A stretch of DNA of 64,000 nucleotides from Pseudomonas paraglycinae (lineage in GTDB: Bacteria; Pseudomonadota; Gammaproteobacteria; Pseudomonadales; Pseudomonadaceae), in the NCBI RefSeq assembly GCF_021601625.1, contig NZ_BQHR01000013.1:62001-126000 (forward strand), in the 5' to 3' direction. The notes under the pieces are model-generated. The model was given only the letters and a program-made list of their open reading frames with translations. It did no database searches and was not told the DNA's origin. Of the stretch, positions 43,071 to 52,611 are shown in pieces (within the stretch, counting starts at the first letter, position 1; each line of letters begins with the position of its first letter). The translations under genes were made by a program, and so were the position numbers.

Positions 43071-44663
43071 ATGACTCTGACGGGCCAACTGCTGATCGGT
43101 CAGCACACCCTCACCGGCGACCGCGACGTCATCCACGGAATCAATCCCGCCACCAACACGCCTTTGCAACCGGCCTACGCCGGCGGTTCTGCCGAGCATG
43201 TGGAGCAGGCCTGCGCACTGGCCTGGGCGGCGCTCGACCGTTATCGCGAGACATCGCTTGAGGCACGGGCCGAATTCATTGAAACCATCGCTTGCGAAAT
43301 CGAAGCGCTGGGCGACGAACTGATCGACCGCGCCCTGGCCGAAACCGGCCTGCCGCGCCCGCGCCTGCTGGGCGAGCGGGGCCGCACCTGCCAGCAACTG
43401 CGTTTGTTTGCCCGCACCATGCGGGCCGGTGAATGGCTGGATGTGCGAGTCGACAGCGCGCAACCACAGCGCCAGCCGCTGCCGCGTTCGGATCTGCGTC
43501 AGCGGCAGATTCCACTGGGCCCGGTGGCGGTGTTTGGTGCAAGCAACTTTCCACTGGCGTTCTCGGTGGCGGGCGGCGATACCGCTTCGGCCCTGGCCGC
43601 TGGCTGCCCGGTGATCGTCAAGGCCCACGGCGCCCATCCCGGCACCAGCGAACTGGTTGGTCGCGCCGTAGCGCGGGCGGTCAAGGCCTGTGGTTTGCCG
43701 GAAGGTGTGTTCTCGTTGTTGTACGGCTCCGGCCGTGAAGTAGGCATTGCGCTAGTCAGTGATCCACGGATCAAGGCAGTCGGCTTCACCGGTTCGCGCA
43801 GTGGCGGGCTCGCGCTGATCAAAGCGGCACAAGCCCGGCCCGAGCCGATTCCGGTATACGCTGAAATGAGTTCGATCAATCCGGTTTTGTTGTTCCCAGC
43901 AGCGTTGCAGAATCGCGCCGAGGCGTTGGCCCAAGGGTTTGTGGCTTCGCTGACGCTGGGCGCCGGTCAGTTCTGCACCAATCCCGGCTTGGTGATCGTC
44001 CGCAAGGGGCCGGCGTTGGACGCCTTCATTGCCGCCACCAGCGAACTGATCCAGCGCAGCCCCGCGCAGACCATGCTGACGCCGGGGATCTTCAACGCCT
44101 ACGAATCCAGCGTGAATGCCCTCGCGGAAAATACCCGGGCGCGCATTGCCGCCGTCGGCCAGCGCGCGACGGAACCGAATCAGGGCCAGGCTCATGTGTT
44201 CGTCACCAACGCCGCCGATTTCCTTGCTGATCATTCGTTGCAGGCCGAAGCCTTCGGCGCCGCGTCCTTGATCGTGCAATGCGCCAGCGACGCTGAAATC
44301 CGTCAGGTGCTCGAACAGCTGGAAGGCCAGCTGACCGCCACGCTGCACCTGGATGACGAAGATCTGCAACAGGCCCGCGCATTGCTGCCAACCCTGGAGC
44401 GCAAGGCCGGACGCCTGCTGGTCAACGGCTGGCCGACCGGCGTTGAAGTCTGCGATGCGATGGTGCACGGCGGGCCGTTCCCGGCAACTTCCGATTCGCG
44501 CACCACGTCGGTGGGCACCGCGGCGATCCTGCGTTTCCTGCGCCCGGTCTGCTATCAGGATTTCCCCGACAGCCTGCTACCGACCGCACTCAAACACGCC
44601 AATCCACTGTCGCTGCGTCGCTTGCTCGATGGCCAAAGGGAAACCGCGAAAAATGCCGAATAA
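43071..44663 (+). CDS. 2-oxoglutarate semialdehyde dehydrogenase
   Basis: NAD(P)-dependent aldehyde dehydrogenase of 530 residues. The catalytic Cys302 lies in [11 protein letters not shown] and the general base Glu265 in [10 protein letters not shown]; the cofactor-binding GFTGSRSGG loop is present. The length and the SSINPV variant fit the 2-oxoglutarate semialdehyde dehydrogenase group that ends hydroxyproline and some pentose pathways. The start is ATG 43071 with AAGGA. Its 3' end overlaps the oxidase gene by 11 bases. Confidence 0.92.
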   Translation: MTLTGQLLIGQHTLTGDRDVIHGINPATNTPLQPAYAGGSAEHVEQACALAWAALDRYRETSLEARAEFIETIACEIEALGDELIDRALAETGLPRPRLLGERGRTCQQLRLFARTMRAGEWLDVRVDSAQPQRQPLPRSDLRQRQIPLGPVAVFGASNFPLAFSVAGGDTASALAAGCPVIVKAHGAHPGTSELVGRAVARAVKACGLPEGVFSLLYGSGREVGIALVSDPRIKAVGFTGSRSGGLALIKAAQARPEPIPVYAEMSSINPVLLFPAALQNRAEALAQGFVASLTLGAGQFCTNPGLVIVRKGPALDAFIAATSELIQRSPAQTMLTPGIFNAYESSVNALAENTRARIAAVGQRATEPNQGQAHVFVTNAADFLADHSLQAEAFGAASLIVQCASDAEIRQVLEQLEGQLTATLHLDDEDLQQARALLPTLERKAGRLLVNGWPTGVEVCDAMVHGGPFPATSDSRTTSVGTAAILRFLRPVCYQDFPDSLLPTALKHANPLSLRRLLDGQRETAKNAE

Positions 44664-45915
44664 CCCGCACGACATCGCCGTGGTCGGCGCCGGCATCATC
44701 GGCGTCGCCAGTGCCCTGCGCCTGGCCCGTCAGGGTTTGCGGGTGGTGGTGATCGATCCGCAGGAACCGGGCCACGGCGCCTCGTTCGGCAACGCCGGGC
44801 ACCTGGCGACCGAGCAAGTATTTCCGATTGCCGACAGCTCGATCCTCAAACGCCTGCCCGCCATGCTCATGGACCCGATGGGGCCGCTGCGCCTGGACTG
44901 GAAATACCTGCCCCGCGCCTTGCCCTGGTTTGCGCGGCTTTTGCTGAACCTGCGCTCGGCGCCGTTCCAGCGTACCGTCGCCGGGTTGAGGGCGCTGAAT
45001 GAAAGCTCGCTCGACGCCTGGCAGCGCTTGCTCAATGACATCCAGCGTCCCGACCTGCTGAAGATGGAAGGTTCGCTGCTGGTGTTCGAACGCCCCGACT
45101 CGCGTCCGGCCCTCGAAGCATTACAGCGACGCATGCAACAGCAGGAGGTGCCGGTCGATTGGTGGCAGGCCGGTGCGGTACGCGAGACCGCGCCGCAACT
45201 GAGCGAACAGATTCAGGGCGGACTGTTTTTCCCGAGCACCGGGCACTTCATCGACCCCTATCAGGTCGTGCGTGAGTTGGTCGAGGCGGCGAAAGCCAGC
45301 GGCGTGCAGTTTGTGAAACAGGCGGTTCAGGGCGGGCAACTGCATGAGCATGGCGTCAATCTGATGACCGGAACCGGCGCCCTGTCCGCTCGCCAAGTAC
45401 TGATCGCCTGCGGCGCCCATTCGGCAAAACTCACCGCCGCACTGACCGGCAAAAACGTCCCGCTGGACACCGAGCGCGGCTATCACCTGATGCTGCCTCA
45501 CGAACACAACCGACTGCCCTTCCCCGTCACCTCGCTGGAACGTAAATTCATCATGACCCCGATGTCCGAAGGGCTGCGCCTGGCCGGCACCGTCGAATTC
45601 GCCGGCCTCGAAGCCCCACCGGCCATGGCCCGCGCCTGGCAGTTGCATCGGTTGAGCAAAGGGTTGTTTCGTGATGAGTTGAGTGTCGAGGCGGCCACAC
45701 CGTGGATGGGGTTTCGGCCGTCGCTGCCGGATTCGTTGCCGGTGATCGATCGGGTGTGTGACGGGAAGGTGTTGCTTGCGTTCGGACATCAGCATCTGGG
45801 GCTGACGCAGGCGGCGGTGACGGCGGAGATGGTTGGGGGGATGGTTTCGCCGTCGGCGCAGAACACAGCTCGTGTTCTTCCTTCGAGCGAGCCCTATCGG
45901 CTGGATCGCTTTTGA
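44653..45915 (+). CDS. FAD-dependent cis-4-hydroxy-D-proline oxidase (DadA-like)
   Basis: FAD-dependent D-amino acid oxidoreductase of 420 residues, probably membrane-associated. The dinucleotide motif [15 protein letters not shown] is at residues 10-24 and the C-terminal FAD segment is [17 protein letters not shown]. It is a single-chain enzyme, in contrast to the multi-subunit dehydrogenase of P. aeruginosa. The start ATG 44653 overlaps the dehydrogenase end; an in-frame ATG at 44629 is an alternative. Substrate assigned from the cluster. Confidence 0.88.
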   Translation: MPNNPHDIAVVGAGIIGVASALRLARQGLRVVVIDPQEPGHGASFGNAGHLATEQVFPIADSSILKRLPAMLMDPMGPLRLDWKYLPRALPWFARLLLNLRSAPFQRTVAGLRALNESSLDAWQRLLNDIQRPDLLKMEGSLLVFERPDSRPALEALQRRMQQQEVPVDWWQAGAVRETAPQLSEQIQGGLFFPSTGHFIDPYQVVRELVEAAKASGVQFVKQAVQGGQLHEHGVNLMTGTGALSARQVLIACGAHSAKLTAALTGKNVPLDTERGYHLMLPHEHNRLPFPVTSLERKFIMTPMSEGLRLAGTVEFAGLEAPPAMARAWQLHRLSKGLFRDELSVEAATPWMGFRPSLPDSLPVIDRVCDGKVLLAFGHQHLGLTQAAVTAEMVGGMVSPSAQNTARVLPSSEPYRLDRF

Positions 45916-45923
45916 GTGGCCGT

Positions 45924-47099
45924 CTATCTGGCGCCCTGCTGATATTCACGGGGCGTACACCCGAACTCTCGACGGAACACCGTGTGCAGGTACTGTGCGG
46001 ATTTGAAACCGCAGGTGCGGGCAACATCCGCAATCGGCGTGTCGGTTTTTTCCAGTCCGCGAGTGGCCGCCGCCAGTTTGAAACGCAGAATCTCGTCATG
46101 CACGCTGCAACCACGCACCGCGCGAAAGTGCGACTCCAGCGAGGAACGCGACACGCCGACATAAGCCGCCACTTGCGCGGTCTTGATGCCCTGGCAGGCA
46201 TATTGGCGGATGAACAGCAGCGCCTGCATGACGTAGGGGTTGCCCAATGGCTGATGCAAGCTCGACACCTGCACGTTGATCGCTTCAGGCGGGATCAGGA
46301 AATGCTCGCCCGTTGACGGCTTGCCGTGGAGCATCTGGTGCAGCAGTTGCGCGGCGGTGCGGCCCATGGTTTCGGTGCCCTGGATCACTGAACTCAGGGG
46401 GACCCGGGTCAGGCTGCGGGTCAACGGGTCATTGTCGATGCCGATCAGCGCCACCTGCTCCGGCACGGCGATGCCGGCGGTCAGGCAGGCTTGCAGCAAC
46501 TGCCGGGCGCGGGCATCACTGACTGCGATGATGCCAATCGGCTTGGGCAGGCTTTGCAGCCAGGCGATCAGCTGTTCGACGGCGCTGTCCCACAGCGGCG
46601 CGCTGGTCCCCATGCCGCGATAGACCTCGGCGTGCAAGCCGTCCCGCTGCATCAATCGTAGAAAAGCCTTTTCGCGCTCCTGGGCCCATCGGTTGGCCTG
46701 CGCCTCAGGCAGGCTGAAGCAGGCGAACCGTTGCAGCCCGGCCTCGATCAAGTGCTCGTAAGCCATGGTGATCAGCGCGTTATTGTCAGTCGCGACGTAC
46801 GGGATGCCTTTGGGATAGGCGCGCTCATCCTGATAAGAACCGCCCACCGCCACCACGGGCAATTTGATGTCGGCCAGCGCCTCGCCAATCAGCGGGTCGT
46901 CGAAGTCGGCAATGATTCCGTCACCTTGCCAGCGCTCGATGCCCTTCAAGCGGCAGAGAAAATCCTCCTCCAGAAACAGATCCCAGGACGCGCGCGTGCT
47001 GCTCAGGTAGTTGCCGATGCCGCTGATGATGCCGCGGTCATAGATCTTGCTGCCGTTGAACAACAGGGCGATGCGGTGAACAGGCGGTACGGTTTTCAT
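45924..47099 (-). CDS. xylR: Xylose operon activator XylR
   Basis: Regulator of 391 residues, close to E. coli XylR in size. A LacI/periplasmic-binding sensor half (IALLFNGSKIYDRGIISGIG, then PIGIIAVSDARARQLLQACL and VALIGIDNDPLTRSLTR) is followed by an AraC-type double HTH (VAAYVGVSRSSLESHFRAVR and DVARTCGFKSAQYLHTVFRR). It is divergent from xylA, with 202 bases between starts. It should sense xylose and activate xylA and possibly xylFGH. Confidence 0.93.
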   Translation of the reverse strand: MKTVPPVHRIALLFNGSKIYDRGIISGIGNYLSSTRASWDLFLEEDFLCRLKGIERWQGDGIIADFDDPLIGEALADIKLPVVAVGGSYQDERAYPKGIPYVATDNNALITMAYEHLIEAGLQRFACFSLPEAQANRWAQEREKAFLRLMQRDGLHAEVYRGMGTSAPLWDSAVEQLIAWLQSLPKPIGIIAVSDARARQLLQACLTAGIAVPEQVALIGIDNDPLTRSLTRVPLSSVIQGTETMGRTAAQLLHQMLHGKPSTGEHFLIPPEAINVQVSSLHQPLGNPYVMQALLFIRQYACQGIKTAQVAAYVGVSRSSLESHFRAVRGCSVHDEILRFKLAAATRGLEKTDTPIADVARTCGFKSAQYLHTVFRREFGCTPREYQQGAR

Positions 47100-47175
47100 T
47101 GTTTTCAGGCTTGTTCCGGGCCCCTTGCCGTAGAGGCGGTCTGCACAGACTAGGCGCGCAGAGGACGAATCTCAA

Positions 47176-47215
47176 TACGCAAAATCGCACTCCGTGTTGG
47201 TGATTTTCGTAATCG
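47176..47215 (+). promoter_or_regulatory. Candidate XylR operator
   Basis: In the xylR-xylA intergenic region, TACGCAAAATCG (47176-47187) and GATTTTCGTAATCG (47202-47215) place two TCG cores 22 bases apart, about two helical turns, as AraC-type activators often bind. The second half-site resembles the ATCGTAAT cores of E. coli XylR sites. Assigned by context and visual likeness only. Confidence 0.35.
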
Positions 47216-47301
47216 GCAGGCACAGGGCCGTTGCTAGTATCGGGACACGCCCCAAGAACAACAACCGAGAACAACAACCAAGAACAACAAGGACATTGCC
47301 A

Positions 47302-48618
47302 ATGCCGTACTTCCCCGATGTCGAGCGGATCCGCTACGAAGGTCCTGCCAGCGATTCTCCCCTTGCCTTCCGTCACTACGACGCCGACAAGATCATCCTC
47401 GGCAAGCCGATGCGCGAACACCTGCGCATGGCCGCCTGTTATTGGCACACCTTTGTCTGGCCGGGCTCCGACGTGTTCGGCGCAGGGACGTTCAAGCGCC
47501 CATGGCAACACGCCGGCGACCCGATGGAACTGGCCATTGGCAAGGCGCAGGCCGCGTTCGAGTTTTTCTCCAAGCTGGGTATCGACTACTACTGCTTTCA
47601 CGACACGGATGTCGCCCCCGAAGGCCACTCGCTGAAGGAGTACCGCAACCACTTCGCCCAAATGGTCGATCACCTGGAACGCCATCAGGAAGAAAGCGGA
47701 ATCAAGCTGCTGTGGGGCACCGCCAACTGTTTCAGCAATCCGCGCTTTGCCGCCGGTGCCGCCAGCAACCCGGATCCTGAAGTGTTCGCCTGCGCCGCGG
47801 CCCAGGTCTTCAGCGCCATGAACGCGACTCAACGCCTCAAAGGCTCCAACTATGTGTTGTGGGGCGGTCGCGAGGGCTACGAAACCCTGCTCAACACCGA
47901 CCTGAAACGCGAGCGCGAACAACTGGGTCGCTTCATGCGCATGGTGGTCGAGCACAAGTACAAGATCGGTTTCAAAGGTGACCTGCTGATCGAGCCCAAG
48001 CCGCAGGAGCCAACCAAACACCAATACGATTGCGACAGCGCCACGGTGTTCGGTTTTCTCCAGCAGTTCGGTCTGGAAAAGGAAATCAAGGTCAACATCG
48101 AGGCCAACCACGCGACCCTGGCCGGTCATAGTTTTCATCACGAAGTGGCGACGGCCGTATCGCTGGGGATTTTCGGCAGCATCGATGCCAACCGGGGCGA
48201 TCCGCAGAACGGCTGGGACACCGATCAATTCCCCAACAGCGTCGAGGAAATGACCCTCGTCACTTATGAAATCCTCAAGGCCGGCGGGTTCGGCAATGGC
48301 GGGTTCAACTTCGACTCCAAGGTGCGCCGCCAGAGCCTCGACGAGGTCGATCTGTTTCACGGCCACGTCGGCGCCATGGACGTCCTCGCCCTGTCGCTCG
48401 AGCGGGCCGCCGCCATGGTCCAGAACGATCAGCTTCAGCGGCTCAAGGACCAACGCTACGCCGGCTGGCAGCAGCCGTTCGGCCAGGCGGTTCTGGCAGG
48501 CGACTTCAATCTCCAGTCACTGGCCGAGCACGCCTTCGCCAACGAACTGAACCCGCAGGCCGTCAGCGGCCGGCAGGAAATGCTCGAAAACGTCGTCAAC
48601 CGTTTCATCTATCGCTGA
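47302..48618 (+). CDS. xylA: Xylose isomerase
   Basis: Converts D-xylose to D-xylulose; 438 residues, matching class II XylA (E. coli 440). Catalytic His100 and Asp103 are in [13 protein letters not shown]. Metal and substrate residues appear in [18 protein letters not shown] and GSIDANRGD. The start is ATG 47302 with AAGGA. No xylulokinase gene follows in this window, so phosphorylation of xylulose must be encoded elsewhere; in some P. fluorescens strains a xylulose kinase is part of the mannitol operon. Confidence 0.97.
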   Translation: MPYFPDVERIRYEGPASDSPLAFRHYDADKIILGKPMREHLRMAACYWHTFVWPGSDVFGAGTFKRPWQHAGDPMELAIGKAQAAFEFFSKLGIDYYCFHDTDVAPEGHSLKEYRNHFAQMVDHLERHQEESGIKLLWGTANCFSNPRFAAGAASNPDPEVFACAAAQVFSAMNATQRLKGSNYVLWGGREGYETLLNTDLKREREQLGRFMRMVVEHKYKIGFKGDLLIEPKPQEPTKHQYDCDSATVFGFLQQFGLEKEIKVNIEANHATLAGHSFHHEVATAVSLGIFGSIDANRGDPQNGWDTDQFPNSVEEMTLVTYEILKAGGFGNGGFNFDSKVRRQSLDEVDLFHGHVGAMDVLALSLERAAAMVQNDQLQRLKDQRYAGWQQPFGQAVLAGDFNLQSLAEHAFANELNPQAVSGRQEMLENVVNRFIYR

Positions 48619-48760
48619 TCGCCAATGGGGACTGCGGGCGCTGTGACATTTGCGCGACAAATCTGTAGTCCGTTGCGTCAGCTGATTCTCTACAGTTCCA
48701 TCAGCCCGATATTCATCGTCAGGCCGTGTCTTTCAAACAAAAATAAAAGGACGCACCACC

Positions 48761-49762
48761 ATGAAGAATGTAAAACGCACGCTGCTGGCCAGCGCCCTGG
48801 CCCTGTTGTCGCTGCCGGTGATGGCCGACGCGGCCCATCCGAAAATCGGTTTCTCCATTGATGACCTGCGGCTGGAACGCTGGTCCCGTGACCGGGATTA
48901 CTTCGTTGCGGCAGCGGAGAAAATGGACGCCAAGGTCTTCGTGCAGTCGGCCGATGCCAACGAGCAAAAGCAAATTTCGCAAATCGAAAACCTCATTTCC
49001 CGCGGCGTCGATGTCATCGTCATCGTGCCGTTCAACGCTACCGTGCTGACCAATGCGGTGGCCGAAGCGAAGAAAGCCGGGATCAAGGTCGTGTCCTATG
49101 ACCGTCTGATACTCAACGCCGATATCGACGCCTACATTTCCTTCGATAACGAAAAGGTCGGCGAGATGCAGGCCAGCGGCGTGCTGCACGCAGCGCCCAA
49201 GGGCAATTACTTCCTGCTGGGCGGTGCGCCCACCGACAACAACGCGAAAGTCCTGCGCGAAGGTCAGATGAAAGTGCTGCAACCGGCCATCGACAAGGGC
49301 GATATCAAGATCGTCGGCCAGCAATGGGTGAAGGAATGGAACCCGACCGAGGCGCTGAGCATTGTTGAAAACGCATTGACCCGCAACGACAACAAAATCG
49401 ACGGCATCGTCGCCTCCAACGACGCCACGGCCGGTGGCGCCATTCAGGCCCTGGCCGCTCAGCAACTGGCCGGCAAGGTGCCGATCTCCGGACAGGACGC
49501 GGACCTGGCAGCGGTCAAGCGGGTGATCTCCGGCACTCAAACCATGACCGTTTACAAACCGCTGAAACTGATTGCCTCCGAAGCCGCCAGACTCTCGGTG
49601 CAACTGGCGCGCAACGAGAAGCCCGCCTACAGCTCGCAGTACGACAACGGCAGCAAAAAAGTCGACACCATCCTGCTCACCCCGACTCCGTTGACCAAGG
49701 ACAACATCGACCTGCTGGAACAGGACGGCTTCTATACCAAGGCGCAGCTCGCCGGAAAGTGA
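48761..49762 (+). CDS. xylF: Xylose ABC importer, binding protein
   Basis: Periplasmic D-xylose-binding protein of 333 residues. Signal peptide LLASALALLSLPVMA, then KIGFSIDDLRLERWSRDRDY, a XylF hallmark, followed by GVDVIVIVPFN, SYDRLILNADIDAYISFDN and PISGQDADLAAVKRVISG. The start has AAAAGGA upstream. It lies 142 bases after xylA and 78 bases before xylG, with a strong hairpin in the latter gap. Confidence 0.96.
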   Translation: MKNVKRTLLASALALLSLPVMADAAHPKIGFSIDDLRLERWSRDRDYFVAAAEKMDAKVFVQSADANEQKQISQIENLISRGVDVIVIVPFNATVLTNAVAEAKKAGIKVVSYDRLILNADIDAYISFDNEKVGEMQASGVLHAAPKGNYFLLGGAPTDNNAKVLREGQMKVLQPAIDKGDIKIVGQQWVKEWNPTEALSIVENALTRNDNKIDGIVASNDATAGGAIQALAAQQLAGKVPISGQDADLAAVKRVISGTQTMTVYKPLKLIASEAARLSVQLARNEKPAYSSQYDNGSKKVDTILLTPTPLTKDNIDLLEQDGFYTKAQLAGK

Positions 49763-49780
49763 CACTCAGTGAGTGATGCC

Positions 49781-49805
49781 CCCGCAGGCGTTTTGCGCCT
49801 GCGGG
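49781..49805 (+). terminator. Intercistronic hairpin between xylF and xylG
   Basis: Perfect 10-bp stem CCCGCAGGCG/CGCCTGCGGG with a five-base loop TTTTG, no U-run. It lies between the binding-protein gene and the ATPase gene and may favour higher xylF message, as is common in binding-protein-dependent importers (inference). Confidence 0.65.
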
Positions 49806-49840
49806 ATCAGTCCAGTATCTGTCGCTTATGAGTCTCTGCC

Positions 49841-51397
49841 ATGTCCGACTTTCTGCTGAAAATGAACGGCATCGTCAAAACCTTCGGCGGTGTCAAAGCG
49901 CTCAACGGCATCGACCTCAAGGTCCGGCCGGGCGAGTGCGTCGGGCTGTGCGGCGAGAATGGCGCCGGCAAGTCCACGCTGATGAAAATCCTGTCTGCGG
50001 TCTATCCCCATGGCACCTGGGACGGTGAAATCCTCTGGGACGGTCAACCGCTCAAGGCGCAATCGATCAGCGAAACGGAAGCCGCCGGCATCGTCATCAT
50101 TCACCAGGAACTGACGCTGGTTCCCGACCTCTCGGTGGCCGAAAACATTTTCATGGGCCATGAGCTGACGCTGCCGGGTGGGCGGATGAATTACCCGGCG
50201 ATGATCCACCGCGCCGAAGCCCTGATGCGCGAACTGAAAGTGCCGGACATGAATGTATCGCTGCCGGTTTCGCAGTACGGCGGCGGTTATCAGCAACTGG
50301 TGGAAATCGCCAAGGCCCTGAACAAACAGGCACGCCTGCTGATCCTCGACGAACCTTCTTCCGCCCTGACCCGTTCGGAAATAGAGGTGTTGCTGGACAT
50401 CATCCGCGACCTCAAGGCCAAGGGCGTCGCCTGCGTTTATATCTCGCACAAACTCGATGAAGTGGCCGCCGTGTGTGACACCATTTCGGTGATCCGGGAC
50501 GGTAAACACATCGCCACGACCGCCATGGAAAACATGGATATTCCCCAGATCATCACCCAGATGGTCGGCCGGGAAATGAGCAACCTCTACCCCACCGAAC
50601 CCCACGACATCGGCGAGGTGATTTTCGAGGCGCGCCACATCACCTGCTACGACGTCGACAACCCCAAACGCAAACGGGTCGACGACGTTTCGTTCAGCCT
50701 CAAACGCGGGGAAATCCTCGGCATCGCCGGGCTGGTCGGTGCCGGCCGCACGGAGCTTGTGACCGCGCTGTTTGGCGCCTACCCCGGTCGCCACGAAGGC
50801 GAAGTCTGGCTGGACGGCCACCCCATCGACACCCGTACGCCGCTCAAATCAATTCGCGCCGGCGTGTGCCTGGCGCCCGAAGACCGCAAGCGTCAGGGGA
50901 TCATTCCCGACCTGGGTGTCGGCCAGAACATCACCCTGGCCGTGCTGGACAGTTTCTCCAAACTGACCCGCATCGACGCCGAAGCCGAACTGGGCAGCAT
51001 CGATCGGGAAATTTCGCGCCTGCACCTGAAGACCGCGAGCCCGTTCCTGCCGATCACCAGCCTGTCCGGAGGCAATCAACAAAAAGCCGTGTTGGCGAAG
51101 ATGCTGCTGACCAGGCCCCGGGTGCTGATCCTCGACGAGCCGACCCGAGGGGTGGATGTCGGCGCGAAGTACGAGATCTACAAGTTGATGGGGATGCTGG
51201 CCGCCGAAGGCGTGTCGATCATCATGGTGTCTTCGGAACTGGCCGAGGTGCTCGGCGTTTCCGACCGCGTACTGGTGATCGGCGAAGGCCGGTTGCAGGG
51301 CGATTTCCTCAACCATGAACTCACTCAGGAACAGGTGCTCGCCGCCGCACTCAGCCAGCCTGACAGCCATAACAATAAAGATCGGAAATCCGCGTAA
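49841..51397 (+). CDS. xylG: Xylose ABC importer, double ATPase
   Basis: ATP-binding subunit of 518 residues with two domains. Domain 1: Walker [10 protein letters not shown] (38-46), degenerate signature [12 protein letters not shown], Walker [13 protein letters not shown]. Domain 2: GLVGAGRTE, signature [10 protein letters not shown], Walker [13 protein letters not shown]. The spacing and the SSALT/TRGVD pair fit XylG. Its stop is immediately followed by the xylH start. Confidence 0.96.
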   Translation: MSDFLLKMNGIVKTFGGVKALNGIDLKVRPGECVGLCGENGAGKSTLMKILSAVYPHGTWDGEILWDGQPLKAQSISETEAAGIVIIHQELTLVPDLSVAENIFMGHELTLPGGRMNYPAMIHRAEALMRELKVPDMNVSLPVSQYGGGYQQLVEIAKALNKQARLLILDEPSSALTRSEIEVLLDIIRDLKAKGVACVYISHKLDEVAAVCDTISVIRDGKHIATTAMENMDIPQIITQMVGREMSNLYPTEPHDIGEVIFEARHITCYDVDNPKRKRVDDVSFSLKRGEILGIAGLVGAGRTELVTALFGAYPGRHEGEVWLDGHPIDTRTPLKSIRAGVCLAPEDRKRQGIIPDLGVGQNITLAVLDSFSKLTRIDAEAELGSIDREISRLHLKTASPFLPITSLSGGNQQKAVLAKMLLTRPRVLILDEPTRGVDVGAKYEIYKLMGMLAAEGVSIIMVSSELAEVLGVSDRVLVIGEGRLQGDFLNHELTQEQVLAAALSQPDSHNNKDRKSA

Positions 51398-52534
51398 ATG
51401 AATCAGGTCAAACAACTTTTCACCCGCTACAAGATGCTCGCACTGGTGTTCGCCGTGGCGCTGATCTGGCTGTTCTTCAGCTGGCAGACCGAGGGCGGAT
51501 TCCTGACACCGCGCAACCTCTCCAACCTGCTGCGCCAGATGTCCATCACCGGGATCCTCGCCTGCGGCATGGTGCTGGTCATCATCAGCGGCGAGATCGA
51601 TCTGTCGGTCGGCTCATTGCTGGGCCTGCTCGGTGGCGTGGCAGCCATTCTCGACGTTGTCTATCACGTACCGCTGCTGGCGAACCTGAGCCTTGTGGTG
51701 GTGTGCGGATTGCTGATCGGCCTCGCCAACGGTTACATGGCGGCGTACCTGCGCATTCCGTCATTTATCGTGGGGCTGGGCGGGATGCTGGCGTTCCGGG
51801 GGATTTTGCTGGGAATCACCGGAGGCACGACCATTGCGCCGGTGTCTCCGGAGCTTGTTTACATTGGCCAAGGTTATTTGCCACATGCGATCGGCGCCGG
51901 CCTGGGCGTCCTGCTGTTCGCACTGACGTTGTTCCTGACCTGGCAACAACGGCGCAATCGCGCCCTTCACGGCCTCGCGGCACACTCACTGGTGCGTGAC
52001 GTGGCACGCGTGTTGTTGATCGGCGCGGTGCTGGCCGGGTTTGTCCAGACCCTCAACAGCTATGACGGCATTCCCGTGCCGGTCCTGCTTCTGTTGATTC
52101 TATTGGGCGGATTCAGCTACGTGACCAGCCAGACCGTGTTCGGCCGACGTGTCTATTCCGTGGGCAGCAACATGGAAGCGACGCGCCTGTCCGGTATCAA
52201 TGTGCAGGCCGTGAAACTCTGGATTTTCGGGATCATGGGCGTGATGTGCGCCCTCGCCGGCGTGGTCAACACTGCGCGCCTGGCCGCCGGCTCCCCCTCG
52301 GCCGGCAGCATGGGCGAACTCGACGCCATCGCCGCCTGCTTCATCGGTGGCACCTCGATGCGCGGCGGTTCCGGCACGGTCTACGGCGCCCTCCTCGGCG
52401 CGTTGGTCATCACCAGCCTGGACAACGGCATGTCCATGCTCGACGTCGACAGTTACTGGCAGATGATCGTCAAGGGCAGCATTCTGGTGTTGGCGGTTTG
52501 GGTGGATGTGAGTACGCGGACCGGGCGGCGTTGA
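51398..52534 (+). CDS. xylH: Xylose ABC importer, permease
   Basis: Inner-membrane permease of 378 residues, in line with XylH (E. coli 393). GMVLVIISGEIDLSVGSLLG is the family motif, and SVGSNMEATRLSGINVQAV and MSMLDVDSYWQMIVKGSILV follow. The start is ATG 51398, directly after the xylG stop, with an AAAGATCGGAAA region upstream instead of a strong ribosome binding site, so translational coupling is likely. Confidence 0.96.
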   Translation: MNQVKQLFTRYKMLALVFAVALIWLFFSWQTEGGFLTPRNLSNLLRQMSITGILACGMVLVIISGEIDLSVGSLLGLLGGVAAILDVVYHVPLLANLSLVVVCGLLIGLANGYMAAYLRIPSFIVGLGGMLAFRGILLGITGGTTIAPVSPELVYIGQGYLPHAIGAGLGVLLFALTLFLTWQQRRNRALHGLAAHSLVRDVARVLLIGAVLAGFVQTLNSYDGIPVPVLLLLILLGGFSYVTSQTVFGRRVYSVGSNMEATRLSGINVQAVKLWIFGIMGVMCALAGVVNTARLAAGSPSAGSMGELDAIAACFIGGTSMRGGSGTVYGALLGALVITSLDNGMSMLDVDSYWQMIVKGSILVLAVWVDVSTRTGRR

Positions 52535-52558
52535 AATGAAGGCATCTCTGAAAATGCG

Positions 52559-52586
52559 AAAAGCCTGCTTTTGAAGGCAGGCTTTT
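52559..52586. terminator. Bidirectional terminator after xylH
   Basis: Stem AAAAGCCTGC/GCAGGCTTTT (52559-52568 and 52577-52586). A-run and T-run on either side let it end xylFGH and also the minus-strand gene that stops at 52612. Confidence 0.92.
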
Positions 52587-52611
52587 CGTTACGCCTGGAG
52601 CTTTCCGATAT

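Noticed and set aside
52535-52611. Search for an att-type direct repeat of the tRNA-Lys 3' end
   Set aside because: No copy of the GGTTCGAATCCAGC end was found between xylH and the orphan gene, so a simple integrase-type insertion with both att sites cannot be shown.
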